From Flavobacterium sp. TAB 87 (GTDB lineage: Bacteria > Bacteroidota > Bacteroidia > Flavobacteriales > Flavobacteriaceae): a stretch of DNA of 64,000 nucleotides. The translations under genes and the position numbers were made by a program. Below the pieces are notes generated by a model, which saw nothing but the letters and a program-made list of their open reading frames with translations, was not told the DNA's origin and ran no database searches. Below are positions 47,642 to 57,200 of the stretch, one piece after another. Positions within the stretch are counted from its first letter, which is position 1, and every line of letters begins with the position of its first letter. The stretch covers positions 62,001-126,000 of the forward strand of contig NZ_LLWK01000030.1 of the NCBI RefSeq assembly GCF_001529295.1, written 5' to 3'.

Positions 47642-48340
47642 ATGAAGTTAAATTGTGTCGTTGTAGATGATAGTTCTATTCAAAGGACCATTATTGCAAA
47701 GCTTGTCAACAATCATACTAATTTACATTTGATAGGGGATTTTTCTAATGCAATTGAAGCAAAAAGTTGCATCTCACTAAATAATGTAGACTTAATATTT
47801 TTGGATATTGAGATGCCTGTAATTAATGGATTTGATTTCTTAGATGGTTTAAAGTCCAAACCTCAGATTATTTTCATTACTTCCAAAGCAGAATATGCGA
47901 TGAAAGCTTTTGATTATGATGCTACGGATTATTTGCAAAAACCGATCGCAGTGGACCGCTTTAATGCCTCTGTAAAACGCGCTATTGATTTGTATTTATT
48001 GCGTACAGAAACCAAAGAAGAAGAAGGCGAACATATTTTCATTAAAAGCAATCTTAAAAAATTGAAGATTTTCACTTCAAAAATAAAATGGATTGAGGCT
48101 TTCGGTGATTATGTACGTGTGGTGACCGAAGACGATAGCAACTTGGTTCTTTCGACAATGAAATCATTTGAAAAAGACTTATCCAAGGATAAATTTATTC
48201 GTGTACACAAATCGTATATTATTAATATAGATAAAGTTGAGCGCTTTAATAGTAAGTTTGCAGAAATTGGCATCACTAAAATACCGCTGAGCCGAAATAA
48301 AAAAGAAGATTTAGTTAGAGCTCTCTCTACATCAAACTAA
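47642..48340 (+). CDS. LytTR-type response regulator (orphan)
   Basis: Response regulator of 232 residues: receiver domain (about 3-118) with acidic pocket VDDS, phospho-acceptor Asp55 (FLDIEMP), Thr/Ser (FITSKAE) and Lys (LQKP), then a LytTR DNA-binding domain (about 135-230; IKSNLKKLKIFTSKIKWIEA, VHKSYIINIDKVERF). No histidine kinase is encoded next to it. It is divergent from rpsF and ends one base from the convergent priA stop. Target genes are unknown. Confidence 0.92.
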   Translation: MKLNCVVVDDSSIQRTIIAKLVNNHTNLHLIGDFSNAIEAKSCISLNNVDLIFLDIEMPVINGFDFLDGLKSKPQIIFITSKAEYAMKAFDYDATDYLQKPIAVDRFNASVKRAIDLYLLRTETKEEEGEHIFIKSNLKKLKIFTSKIKWIEAFGDYVRVVTEDDSNLVLSTMKSFEKDLSKDKFIRVHKSYIINIDKVERFNSKFAEIGITKIPLSRNKKEDLVRALSTSN

Positions 48341-48341
48341 T

Positions 48342-50792
48342 TTAATAGAAATCAACGTTTACGGTCACTTTTATCGATCGATATACCGCAACTGCCTCAA
48401 AACTATTCAAAACCTTCTGAATAGTTTTTTTTGTGCTTGCTAACGGCAAGTTGTGTGGAATTTTTATCATTATAGTTCGAATGTACTCGTTTCTAATTCT
48501 GCTAATTCCAGGCTCTTCGGGACCCAAAACAGGCACTGGTAATGACTGACTCAACACTTGGCACAACCACATTGAGCCTTCTTTTAGCTTATCAAAATCA
48601 CGGTGTTTTATCGTCAATTTTACAACTCTAAAATAAGGTGGGTATTTGTATATTTGACGATCATATAATTGTTCATTATACATCCCTAAGTAATTATTAG
48701 TCGTTACTTGTTGAATGGTATTGTGATTTGGATTGTAGGTTTGGATGATTACTTTTCCTTGCTTTTCTGCCCTTCCTGCTCTTCCCGCTACTTGAGTCAT
48801 CATCTGAAAACTGCGTTCAAAAGCCCTGAAATCGGGATGATACAGCATATTATCGGCATTCATGATTCCAACCAAACTCACATTGTCAAAATCCAATCCC
48901 TTAGCAAGCATTTGAGTTCCTACCAAAATATCAATTTCACGATTTTTAAAACTATCTATAATTTTTTCAAAACCAAACTTTCCACGAGTTGTGTCTTGAT
49001 CCATTCTACCAATTTTTGCAGATGGAAATAAAGTGTGTAATTCTTGTTCAATTTGCTCCGTTCCAAATCCTTTTGTCGTTAAATCGACACTAGAACAACT
49101 GTGACAATGCGTGGGCTTTGCCATGCTGTAACCACAATAATGGCAGCGCAGCTGATTTTTATGTTTGTGAAAAGTCAAGCTCACGTCGCATTGCGGACAT
49201 TCAGGAACGTGACCACACGTTATACATTCGATTATCGGTGAAAATCCACGACGATTTTGAAATAAAATTACTTGTTCGCCCAAAGACAATGCGTCGGTAA
49301 TTTGCTCAATCAGAACATCGCTAAAATGTGCTGTCATTTTTTTTCGAAAATACTTATCTTTTAAATCGACCAAAGTGATTTCTGGCATTCGAACATTATT
49401 GTACCGTTCTGCTAAAGTCACCAATCCAAATTTATCCGATTGTGTGTTGTAGTACGTTTCTAGACTTGGAGTTGCTGATCCTAAAAGCACTTTGGCTTCA
49501 TGCAAATTAGCCAAAACTATAGCTGCATCTCGCGCGTGATAACGTGGTGCTGGATCTGATTGCTTGAACGTTTGCTCGTGTTCTTCGTCTACAATTATCA
49601 AACCCAAACTAAAAAAAGGCAAAAACAAAGCCGATCGTGCACCTATTATAATTTGCGCTTTCTCTGCATTATTTAAGGTTTGTTTCCAAACTTCAACACG
49701 TTCGTTATTATTGTATTTGGAATGAAAAACGGCTACTTTATCTCCAAAATGAGCTTGCAATCGAGAGACCAATTGAGTAGTTAGTGCAATTTCGGGTAAT
49801 AAATACAGTACTTGCTTTCCTGTCGCTAAATAGTCTTCAATTAATTTAATGTAAATTTCTGTTTTTCCGCTAGAAGTCACTCCATGCAATAAACAAACTG
49901 CTTTTTCTACAAAACTATTTTTAATTGATGTAAATGCGATTTGCTGTGGTTCACTTAGTAGCAATTCTTTTTCATTAATCGCTCCAGAAAAATTAACGCG
50001 ATCGTGCTGAATGTAATACTCTTCAAAAATCTGTTTTTCAATCAATGCTTTTACAACTGCTGATGAAGATTGCGACGTTTCTACTAATTTTTTAACTGTA
50101 ATTGGTTTTTTCTCTGATGCACTCAGCTGAAAATAAGCCAAGACGATTTCCTTCTGCTTCGCTGCATTTTTAAGCACATCAAGTAAAGTAGTTAAGCCAT
50201 CATTAGATTCGAACTGTGAATGCAACTTTACATAGCGAACCAATTTTGGCTTATATGATTCTTGAATTTCTTGTTGCAAAACCACAATATTACTATCAAT
50301 AAGTTTTTGAAGAATTGGGAAAACATTCTTTTTATTGACGATTGCAATAATATCACTCACCTTAAGAACGCTTTGTTGCTGCAATGCTTCGTAAATCAAA
50401 TATTCGTCATCATTTAAATCTGAAATAGTTATGCTAGTATTGGGCTGAGTGGTAATTACAGTCTCACTTTCCAAAAGCAATGCACTCGGGAAAGCGCCTC
50501 TATAAACATCTCCAATTCCACACATATAATACGAAGCGATCCAAAGCCAATGTTTCAATTGTACTTCAGTTGCAATAGGTTTTTCATCTAAAATTTGGTG
50601 AATTTCTTTAGCTTCATACAAAGTTGGTTGGTTTTGATGCGTTTCAAGAACCAGCGCGGTATACATTTTACTTTTACCGAAAGGTACAGCCACTCGCATT
50701 CCTTTCTGAATAAAATGATATTCAGCTTCAGAAACACGGTACGTAAAAGTTTTAGCTAAAGAAAGTGGTAAAATGACTTCGACAAAAAACAT
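48342..50792 (-). CDS. priA: Primosomal replication restart helicase PriA
   Basis: Restarts stalled replication forks. It has 816 residues: N-terminal 3'-DNA-binding domain (about 1-105), winged helix, DEAH helicase core (Walker A GVTSSGKTEIY, DEEHEQTFK, GSATPSLE), Cys-rich zinc region (CITCGHVPECPQCD, CHYCGY, CHSC) and the second helicase lobe with QVAGRAGRAEKQG. Length is longer than E. coli PriA (732). It abuts the LytTR gene tail to tail. Confidence 0.96.
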   Translation of the reverse strand: MFFVEVILPLSLAKTFTYRVSEAEYHFIQKGMRVAVPFGKSKMYTALVLETHQNQPTLYEAKEIHQILDEKPIATEVQLKHWLWIASYYMCGIGDVYRGAFPSALLLESETVITTQPNTSITISDLNDDEYLIYEALQQQSVLKVSDIIAIVNKKNVFPILQKLIDSNIVVLQQEIQESYKPKLVRYVKLHSQFESNDGLTTLLDVLKNAAKQKEIVLAYFQLSASEKKPITVKKLVETSQSSSAVVKALIEKQIFEEYYIQHDRVNFSGAINEKELLLSEPQQIAFTSIKNSFVEKAVCLLHGVTSSGKTEIYIKLIEDYLATGKQVLYLLPEIALTTQLVSRLQAHFGDKVAVFHSKYNNNERVEVWKQTLNNAEKAQIIIGARSALFLPFFSLGLIIVDEEHEQTFKQSDPAPRYHARDAAIVLANLHEAKVLLGSATPSLETYYNTQSDKFGLVTLAERYNNVRMPEITLVDLKDKYFRKKMTAHFSDVLIEQITDALSLGEQVILFQNRRGFSPIIECITCGHVPECPQCDVSLTFHKHKNQLRCHYCGYSMAKPTHCHSCSSVDLTTKGFGTEQIEQELHTLFPSAKIGRMDQDTTRGKFGFEKIIDSFKNREIDILVGTQMLAKGLDFDNVSLVGIMNADNMLYHPDFRAFERSFQMMTQVAGRAGRAEKQGKVIIQTYNPNHNTIQQVTTNNYLGMYNEQLYDRQIYKYPPYFRVVKLTIKHRDFDKLKEGSMWLCQVLSQSLPVPVLGPEEPGISRIRNEYIRTIMIKIPHNLPLASTKKTIQKVLNSFEAVAVYRSIKVTVNVDFY

Positions 50793-50969
50793 AGTGTAGA
50801 AATATTATTGTAGTTCAGTAAATGAGTAAGCTAAATTAGTACAATTTAGTTAGTAAACGATGCCAGTAATTTAGATAGGTAACTTGTAAAATATATTTTA
50901 TTATAAACTTTATCCAGTAAATCATTAGACTAGATTAAGCAATATTTACAATTATAAAAAACTATAAAA

Positions 50970-51000
50970 ACATAAAAGTCATCGGTGAGATGACTTATGT
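50970..51000 (-). terminator. Terminator after the DUF2147 gene
   Basis: 8-bp stem AAGTCATC / GATGACTT with a five-base loop (50984-50988); on the minus strand it is followed by TTATGTTTTTATAG, a partly T-rich tract. It lies in the 251-base gap between DUF2147 and priA, in which nothing else was recognised. Confidence 0.65.
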
Positions 51001-51043
51001 TTAATTTTGATACTTCTTCTAAAAATAAAATTTACGTCTTAAT

Positions 51044-51475
51044 TTAATTTTTAACTCTTACCCAATACTGAGTACGACCCATTAAAGCAAAACCTACGTA
51101 ACCACGAACTTTCAATTTATCTGGAGATTCAAGCGTAATGTAACATTTGTATTCTTTTCCAGTAGTTGGGTCTAAAATTGTTCCTGAACTGTATTCGTTT
51201 CCATCTTTTTTCAAGTTATTAATAATAACCATCCCTAAAATTGGTTTGTTTTTATTTACACCTTTACATTGGGTACACGCCTCTTTTTGGCGATCTTCTC
51301 GCATTATTTCGACCACTTTACCATATACTTTTCCCGATTTTTCGTACACTTCAACAATCGATTTTGCAACACCTGTTTCATCGTCAATTGTCTTCCATTT
51401 TCCTAAAACTGATTGACTTTGCATACTTGTCACAGCAAGAAAAAACAATCCTAAAGTTAACATCCAGTTTTTCAT
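51044..51475 (-). CDS. DUF2147 exported protein
   Basis: Exported protein of 143 residues with a signal peptide (WMLTLGLFFLAVTSMQSQ). The DUF2147 domain shows LGKWKTIDDETGVAKSIVEV at the N-terminus, a Cys pair in EACTQCKG, and GTILDPTTGKEYKCYITL with YVGFALMGRTQYWVR at the end, predicted as a small beta-barrel. The family is common in Bacteroidota and Proteobacteria; its job is not established. It follows the YihY/BrkB gene by 94 bases on the same strand. Confidence 0.9.
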   Translation of the reverse strand: MKNWMLTLGLFFLAVTSMQSQSVLGKWKTIDDETGVAKSIVEVYEKSGKVYGKVVEIMREDRQKEACTQCKGVNKNKPILGMVIINNLKKDGNEYSSGTILDPTTGKEYKCYITLESPDKLKVRGYVGFALMGRTQYWVRVKN

Positions 51476-51569
51476 AATTAGTTTCTTTTTTAAGTTTAAA
51501 ATCTATAGTGCAATCATCATACCTAAAATATATTTAGGTAAAAATGAAGCTTTAAAATCTTAAATAAAA

Positions 51570-52496
51570 TTAAATAGTGGTCTTTTTTTGTTTCAAATTT
51601 CTAATGGTTGCATTGAGTTCAAAACCCAAAAGCAAGATCATACAGTTAATCCAAATATAAAACATTAGAATTAATAATGTCCCGATTGAGCCGTAAAGTT
51701 CATTGTATTTTGAAAATTTTATAACCCAAATTCCGAAAAAGTATGAAGATATAACAATTAAGACGGTGGTAAAAACAGAACCAATGCTAAAAAAAGGTAC
51801 TTTATTGTATTGTTTTGTCCCATAACGCAATAATATAGAAGTTGTTAGCAAAATCATTAGAACAACAAAAGCATATCGGCCAAATATAATGAGTGGAATC
51901 GTGTCACTTAAAATATCCTGAACTATTGTTTTCTGGATAATAACCTCAAATACTACAATTGTCGCTACAGTTACTAGCAATAATAATGACAAGGTTAAGG
52001 AGATTGCTAACGCAACTAAGTACTGATTAAAAAAACCCCGTTTATCGAATACATGCTTTGAAGATTGGAAACCACCCAAAGTGCCGCTGACTCCGTTGGC
52101 CATTAAAAAAATAGATAATAAAAAACCTGTAGATAGCAATCCAGAATGACTATTATTTAAAATATCGTTGATGATTTTTTCGACTGCATCAAAGGTATTT
52201 GGAGGTACGCCTTGTTGCACAAAACGCAAAAAATCTTCCTGAAAACCTTCAATCGGTATGTACGGAATTAAGTTTAAAATAAATAATGCGAAAGGAAAAA
52301 GTGCCATGAAAAAGCTAAAAGCAACCGCACTTGCGTGATAAGAAAATGCCCCCTCGAGAATCCCTTTAGTATACATCTGAATTAAATCGTAGAGCGATAA
52401 TCCGTTAAGCCAAGGCAACTTTACTTTCTTTAAAAATCGAACCAACGTACCAAGCAATGGTACTTTTTCGAGACGATTTTCAATTGTTTCAGACAT
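51570..52496 (-). CDS. YihY/BrkB-family membrane protein
   Basis: Inner-membrane protein of 308 residues with about six helices. Family motifs are visible: GAFSYHASAVAFSFFMALFP, SGTLGGFQSSKHVFDKRGFF-like region, and YGSIGTLLILMFYIWINCMI near the C-terminus. Once described as ribonuclease BN by error; the real role (perhaps in envelope or lipid transport) is unclear. It lies 22 bases after nadC on the same strand, so probably co-transcribed. Confidence 0.92.
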   Translation of the reverse strand: MSETIENRLEKVPLLGTLVRFLKKVKLPWLNGLSLYDLIQMYTKGILEGAFSYHASAVAFSFFMALFPFALFILNLIPYIPIEGFQEDFLRFVQQGVPPNTFDAVEKIINDILNNSHSGLLSTGFLLSIFLMANGVSGTLGGFQSSKHVFDKRGFFNQYLVALAISLTLSLLLLVTVATIVVFEVIIQKTIVQDILSDTIPLIIFGRYAFVVLMILLTTSILLRYGTKQYNKVPFFSIGSVFTTVLIVISSYFFGIWVIKFSKYNELYGSIGTLLILMFYIWINCMILLLGFELNATIRNLKQKKTTI

Positions 52497-52518
52497 ATAT
52501 TGTTGTTTACGAAACCTT

Positions 52519-53376
52519 TTAAACTGCTTTTAAACTCAAGTCCATATTATAAACGGAATGCGTCAAAGCACCTGAAGAAATATAATCAACGCCACACAAG
52601 GCATATTCTCTAATAGTTTTTTCATTGATATTACCAGATGATTCTGTTTGACATCGGTTACCAATCAAGGCAACAGCAGTTTTGGTATCCTCGTAATTAA
52701 AGTTATCAATTAAAATACGGTGCACTCCGTCACTTTGTAATATTTCTCTAATTTCGTCTAGAGTTCGTGCTTCAACGATTATCTTTAAATCTAAATTATT
52801 ATCTTTTAAGTAGTCTACAGTCTTAGCAATTGCTAATGTAATTCCTCCCGCAAAATCAATATGATTGTCTTTCAACATAATCATATCATAAAGTGCAAAA
52901 CGATGATTTTCTCCACCTCCTATTTTTACAGCCCATTTTTCACAAACTCGAAAATTTGGAGTAGTTTTGCGAGTATCTAAAATTTTTGCTTTCGTTCCCT
53001 TAACTAATTCTGAATACTGATTTGTTTTTGTTGCTATTGCAGACATTCTTTGCATTGAATTTAAAACAACACGTTCTGCTTTTAATATCGATTGTGAACT
53101 TCCTTCGACTTCAAAAACAATATCTCCGTAATTAACTGTGGTACCATCTGTAATAAAAGTGATAATTTTTAAATTGGAATCAACATATTTAAAAATCATT
53201 TTCGCAAATTCAACTCCAGCAATAATACCTTGATCTTTAACCAATAAATGTGCTTTTCCCTTTGCCGAAACAGGAATGCAAGCCAATGAACTATAATCTC
53301 CTGGGCCGACATCTTCTCGTATTGCATTAAAAACAAGGTTATCTAATTCAGATTGAAATTGTGCGTCGCTAATCAT
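52519..53376 (-). CDS. nadC: Nicotinate-nucleotide diphosphorylase (carboxylating)
   Basis: Makes nicotinate mononucleotide from quinolinate and PRPP in de novo NAD synthesis. It has 285 residues. IREDVGPGDYSSLACIP, the Arg-rich active site ILDTRKTTPNFR, GGGENHRFALYDMIMLKDNH and the C-terminal ESSGNINEKTIREYA phosphate-binding region are standard. First gene of a run with the YihY/BrkB and DUF2147 genes; upstream lies a 358-base gap with two dyads. Confidence 0.96.
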   Translation of the reverse strand: MISDAQFQSELDNLVFNAIREDVGPGDYSSLACIPVSAKGKAHLLVKDQGIIAGVEFAKMIFKYVDSNLKIITFITDGTTVNYGDIVFEVEGSSQSILKAERVVLNSMQRMSAIATKTNQYSELVKGTKAKILDTRKTTPNFRVCEKWAVKIGGGENHRFALYDMIMLKDNHIDFAGGITLAIAKTVDYLKDNNLDLKIIVEARTLDEIREILQSDGVHRILIDNFNYEDTKTAVALIGNRCQTESSGNINEKTIREYALCGVDYISSGALTHSVYNMDLSLKAV

Positions 53377-53734
53377 TTTATTGAGTTATTTAGTACTGCT
53401 AAAGTAGCACATATTTAAGCTAATTGAAAATTTTCTAACTGTGATTGATATAATATAAGGATAATTTATAAGTTTTTTCGTTAAATAAAAACTATAAATT
53501 ACTAGTTTACAATAATAAAAGTGTAAATTAGTAAAGGATATTCTGATAAATTAAATTGCAAATAAGTATATAAACAGATTTAATAGATACTACACTAAGT
53601 TAAACGTGCTCCAAATAATTTGAAGGACGTTTTTTATTGAAATAAAACTTTAAGAAGTTAGAAATACAGAAAAAACAGTAAACCTTTTTTTTATAAAAAA
53701 TAGTTCTCATCAGAATTTTAAAAGGATTTGAAGA
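53377..53734. other. AT-rich gap of 358 bases with two adjacent hairpins
   Basis: No gene was recognised between the divergent nadC and DUF6660 genes. Two neighbouring dyads stand out. The first is ATTTATAAGTTTTT (53464-53477) with AAAAACTATAAAT (53487-53499), 13 bp with one bulge. The second is ACTAGTTTACA (53501-53511) with TGTAAATTAGT (53522-53532), 11 bp including one G-U. They could be regulatory or part of an unrecognised RNA. Confidence 0.4.
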
Positions 53735-54136
53735 ATGAAAATTTGCAGTATAAGAAAAGGCTGTTGCTTTTTATTCAAAAAAAAATTAGTTACTTTTACA
53801 TTTGTGAAAATTAAAACAATCATATTATCAATCTATTTAATCTTACTATCGTGTTTGCCTTGCGCTGATACTAAAGTAAATGAGTTTCATATTGATAGTA
53901 TTTCTACTAGTATTGCAAACAATTCACATTCGCACACAAATGAAAAACATACGGATTTATGTCCGCCTTTTTGCTCTTGCAATTGTTGCGCGGCTCAAGT
54001 TTTGAGCTTTAATCCTGCTGTAGTTTTTATTTTCATAAAAGAAAATCAGCTTATTCTTTCTCCTGTTCCAACTTATAGTTCGACATTCCAGTCTAATTTC
54101 TTTGGAAGTATTTGGCAACCGCCGCAAATAGTATAA
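53735..54136 (+). CDS. Small exported His/Cys-rich protein (DUF6660-like) at the head of the metal cluster
   Basis: Protein of 133 residues from ATG 53735, or 110 from an in-frame GTG at 53804 that directly begins a normal signal peptide (KIKTIILSIYLILLSCLPC). The mature part holds a His-rich patch (NSHSHTNEKHTD) followed by Cys residues (CPPFCSCNCC), a plausible metal-binding set. A TACATTTG element (53797-53804) abuts the GTG. Similar DUF6660 proteins lie before CusA/CzcA genes in flavobacteria, so a role in metal sensing or binding outside the inner membrane is likely but unproven. Confidence 0.75.
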   Translation: MKICSIRKGCCFLFKKKLVTFTFVKIKTIILSIYLILLSCLPCADTKVNEFHIDSISTSIANNSHSHTNEKHTDLCPPFCSCNCCAAQVLSFNPAVVFIFIKENQLILSPVPTYSSTFQSNFFGSIWQPPQIV

Positions 54137-54224
54137 TGAATCTCTTTTAATAGAGAACGAAAAATGTTAAATACACCACAGTATGGCAAAATAATGCCTA
54201 ATTTTTTCATTCAGTACTACTAAA

Positions 54225-57200
54225 ATGTTAGACAAAATCATTCAGTTTAGTATAAAGAACAAGTTCATTATACTACTTTTTACCCTAATTTTAATTGGTT
54301 GGGGAGCATATTCATTAAAACATTTACCACTCGACGCCTTACCTGATGTAACCAATAATCAGGTACAAATTATTACAACTGCTCCTACTTTGGCCAGTCA
54401 AGAAGTGGAGCAACTCATTACCTATCCTTTAGAACAAGCTTTTAAAACAATTCCGAAAGTAATTGAATTGCGCAGTATTTCTCGTTTCGGTCTATCTGTG
54501 GTTACAGTAGTTTTTGAAGATGATGCCGATACATACTGGGCAAGAGAACAGGTTTTTCAACGTCTAAAAGAAGCCGAAGAAAATATTCCTGATTATGTGG
54601 ATTCGCCCTCATTAGCTCCTATTACGACCGGACTTGGAGAAATATACCAATACGATGTTTATGCAAAAGAGGGATACGAAGATAAATATGATGCAACCAG
54701 TTTACGCACCATTCAGGATTGGATTATAGTTCCACAATTACAAGGGGTTAAAGGCATAGCGGAGGTAAGTACTTGGGGCGGAAGCGTCAAACAATATGAA
54801 ATTGCGGTCGACCCAAATCGCCTAAATAGCGCTAACGTTACAATTACCGAAATTTTTGATGCGCTACAAAAAAACAACCAAAATACTGGTGGAGCTTACA
54901 TCGAAAAAGATGAATATGCATTCTTAATTCGTGGAGTCGGTATGGCAACAAACCTCACGGATATTGGCAATATTGTGGTCAAAAATCGCAATGGAACTCC
55001 AATATTAATTCGAAATATCGCTACGGTTCAATACGGATCTGCAATTCGATTTGGAGCAACAACAAAAGATGGTAAAGGCGAAATCGTGGGTGGTTTAGCG
55101 CTGATGCTAAAAGGCGAAAATTCTAAAGCTGTTGTAGAACGAGTGAAATCCAAAATGGCTGAAATTAACAAAATGCTTCCAGAAGGAGTTACAGCCGAAG
55201 CTTTTATTGACCGAAGTAAACTAGTCGATAATGCAATTGGCACCATTTCTAAAAACTTAATTGAAGGCGCTTTAATTGTCATTTTTGTTCTGATTTTATT
55301 TTTAGGAAATCTTCGAGCTGGATTAATAGTTGCCTCTGTGATTCCGTTGGCCATGTTGTTTGCAGTAATACTAATGAATGCTTTTGGCGTAAGCGGAAAT
55401 TTAATGAGTTTGGGTGCTATTGATTTTGGAATCATCGTGGATGGAGCTGTAATTATAGTAGAAGCTTCGATGCATCATTTGTATCATAAAAAGCGCAAGC
55501 GAGTTCTTAATCAAGAGGAAATGGATGTTGAAATTTATCAATCGGCATCTAAAATTAGAAACAGTGCTGCCTTTGGAGAAATCATTATTTTGATAGTGTA
55601 TTTGCCAATTTTAACGCTAGTAGGAACCGAAGGAAAAATGTTCCGCCCAATGGCGATGACCGTTGCCTTTGCTGTTACAGGTGCTTTTATATTATCGCTG
55701 ACGTACGTGCCGATGATGAGTGCTTTATTTCTATCTAAAAATACGGAGCAAAAACCTAATTTTAGTGATCGAATGATGGCTTGGTTAGAAAATATATACG
55801 AACCCATTTTAAAAAGTGCCTTGCAAATTAAAAAAATTGTACTGGGAATTGCAGTAGCACTTTTTGCTTTTGCTCTACTTCTTTTTAGTCGAATGGGTGG
55901 AGAATTCATTCCGACAATTGAAGAAGGTGACTTAGCTATAAATGCTACTATTATGACGGGGAGTTCCCTTTCGCAAATGATCAAAACAACGACGAAGTAC
56001 GAACAAATGTTAAAAGCAAAATTTCCTGAAATAGAAACTATTGTCTCCAAGATCGGTAGCGGAGAAATTCCGACCGATCCAATGCCTATAGAAAGCGCCG
56101 ATTTAATTATTGTTTTGAAAGATAAAAAAGACTGGGTAACTGCTGATAATTGGCAGGATTTATCGTATTTGATGAAGGAAGAAATGGAAAAAATTCCAGG
56201 TGCAAACATCGAAGTTTCCCAACCGATACAAATGCGCTTCAATGAATTAATGACAGGAAGTCGAAGTGATATTGCGATAAAAATATTTGGAGAAAATTTA
56301 GAAACGCTAGATCTTAAAGCCAAAGAATTAATTCAAAAAATTAAATCTGTAGAAGGTATTGGCGATCTAAAAGCTGATAAAATAACCGGATTGCCACAAA
56401 TTACCATTAAATACGATTACGATAAAATAGCTTTATATGGCTTGAATATAGCTGATTTAAATCAAATTATTCGGTCCTCTTTCGCTGGTGAAAAAGCAGG
56501 TAAAATTTATGAAGAGAACAAACGTTTCGATTTAGTCGTGCGCATGACCAATGAAAACAGAAATGATATTTCTGATGTGAGCAATTTATTTATTCCGTTG
56601 CCAAACGGACAACAAGTTCCCTTATCGCAGGTCGCTACTGTAGATTATGAAAATGGACCAGTACAAGTAAGCCGAGAAAATGGTGAACGACGTATTACAA
56701 TTGGTCTAAATGTTCGCGGTCGAGATGTAAAAAGTGTAGTCGAAGAAATTCAGCAAAAACTAGACAAAGACTTTAAACTTCCTGCAGGCTATTATGTAAG
56801 TTATGGAGGCCAGTTTGAAAATTTAGTGGAGGCCAATAAACGACTTTCAATTGCAGTGCCATTAGCTTTAGCTTTTATTTTAGTTTTACTTTATTTTACG
56901 TTTAAAAGCGGAAAGCAAGCGATTCTTATTTTTACTGCGATTCCACTTTCCGCTATTGGAGGTGTTTTTGCCTTGTATTTAAGAGGAATGCCATTTAGTA
57001 TCTCCGCAGGAATTGGTTTTATAGCCTTATTTGGTATCGCAGTTTTAAACGGAATTGTACTCATCTCCTACTTCAATCAATTGAAAGAAGAAGGAATTAC
57101 ATCACCGTTAGAACGAGTTTTAATAGGAACCAAAACCAGATTACGTCCAGTCTTAATGACTGCTGCAGTAGCATCACTCGGCTTCTTACCGATGGCACTT

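Noticed and set aside
55028..55435. Minus-strand frame of 135 codons inside czcA
   Set aside because: Antisense shadow of the conserved pump; composition-driven and without recognisable motifs.
55538..56323. Long open frame of 261 codons on the minus strand inside the czcA gene
   Set aside because: It lies opposite a well-conserved RND pump reading frame, has no family resemblance and no promoter; long antisense frames are common opposite such genes.
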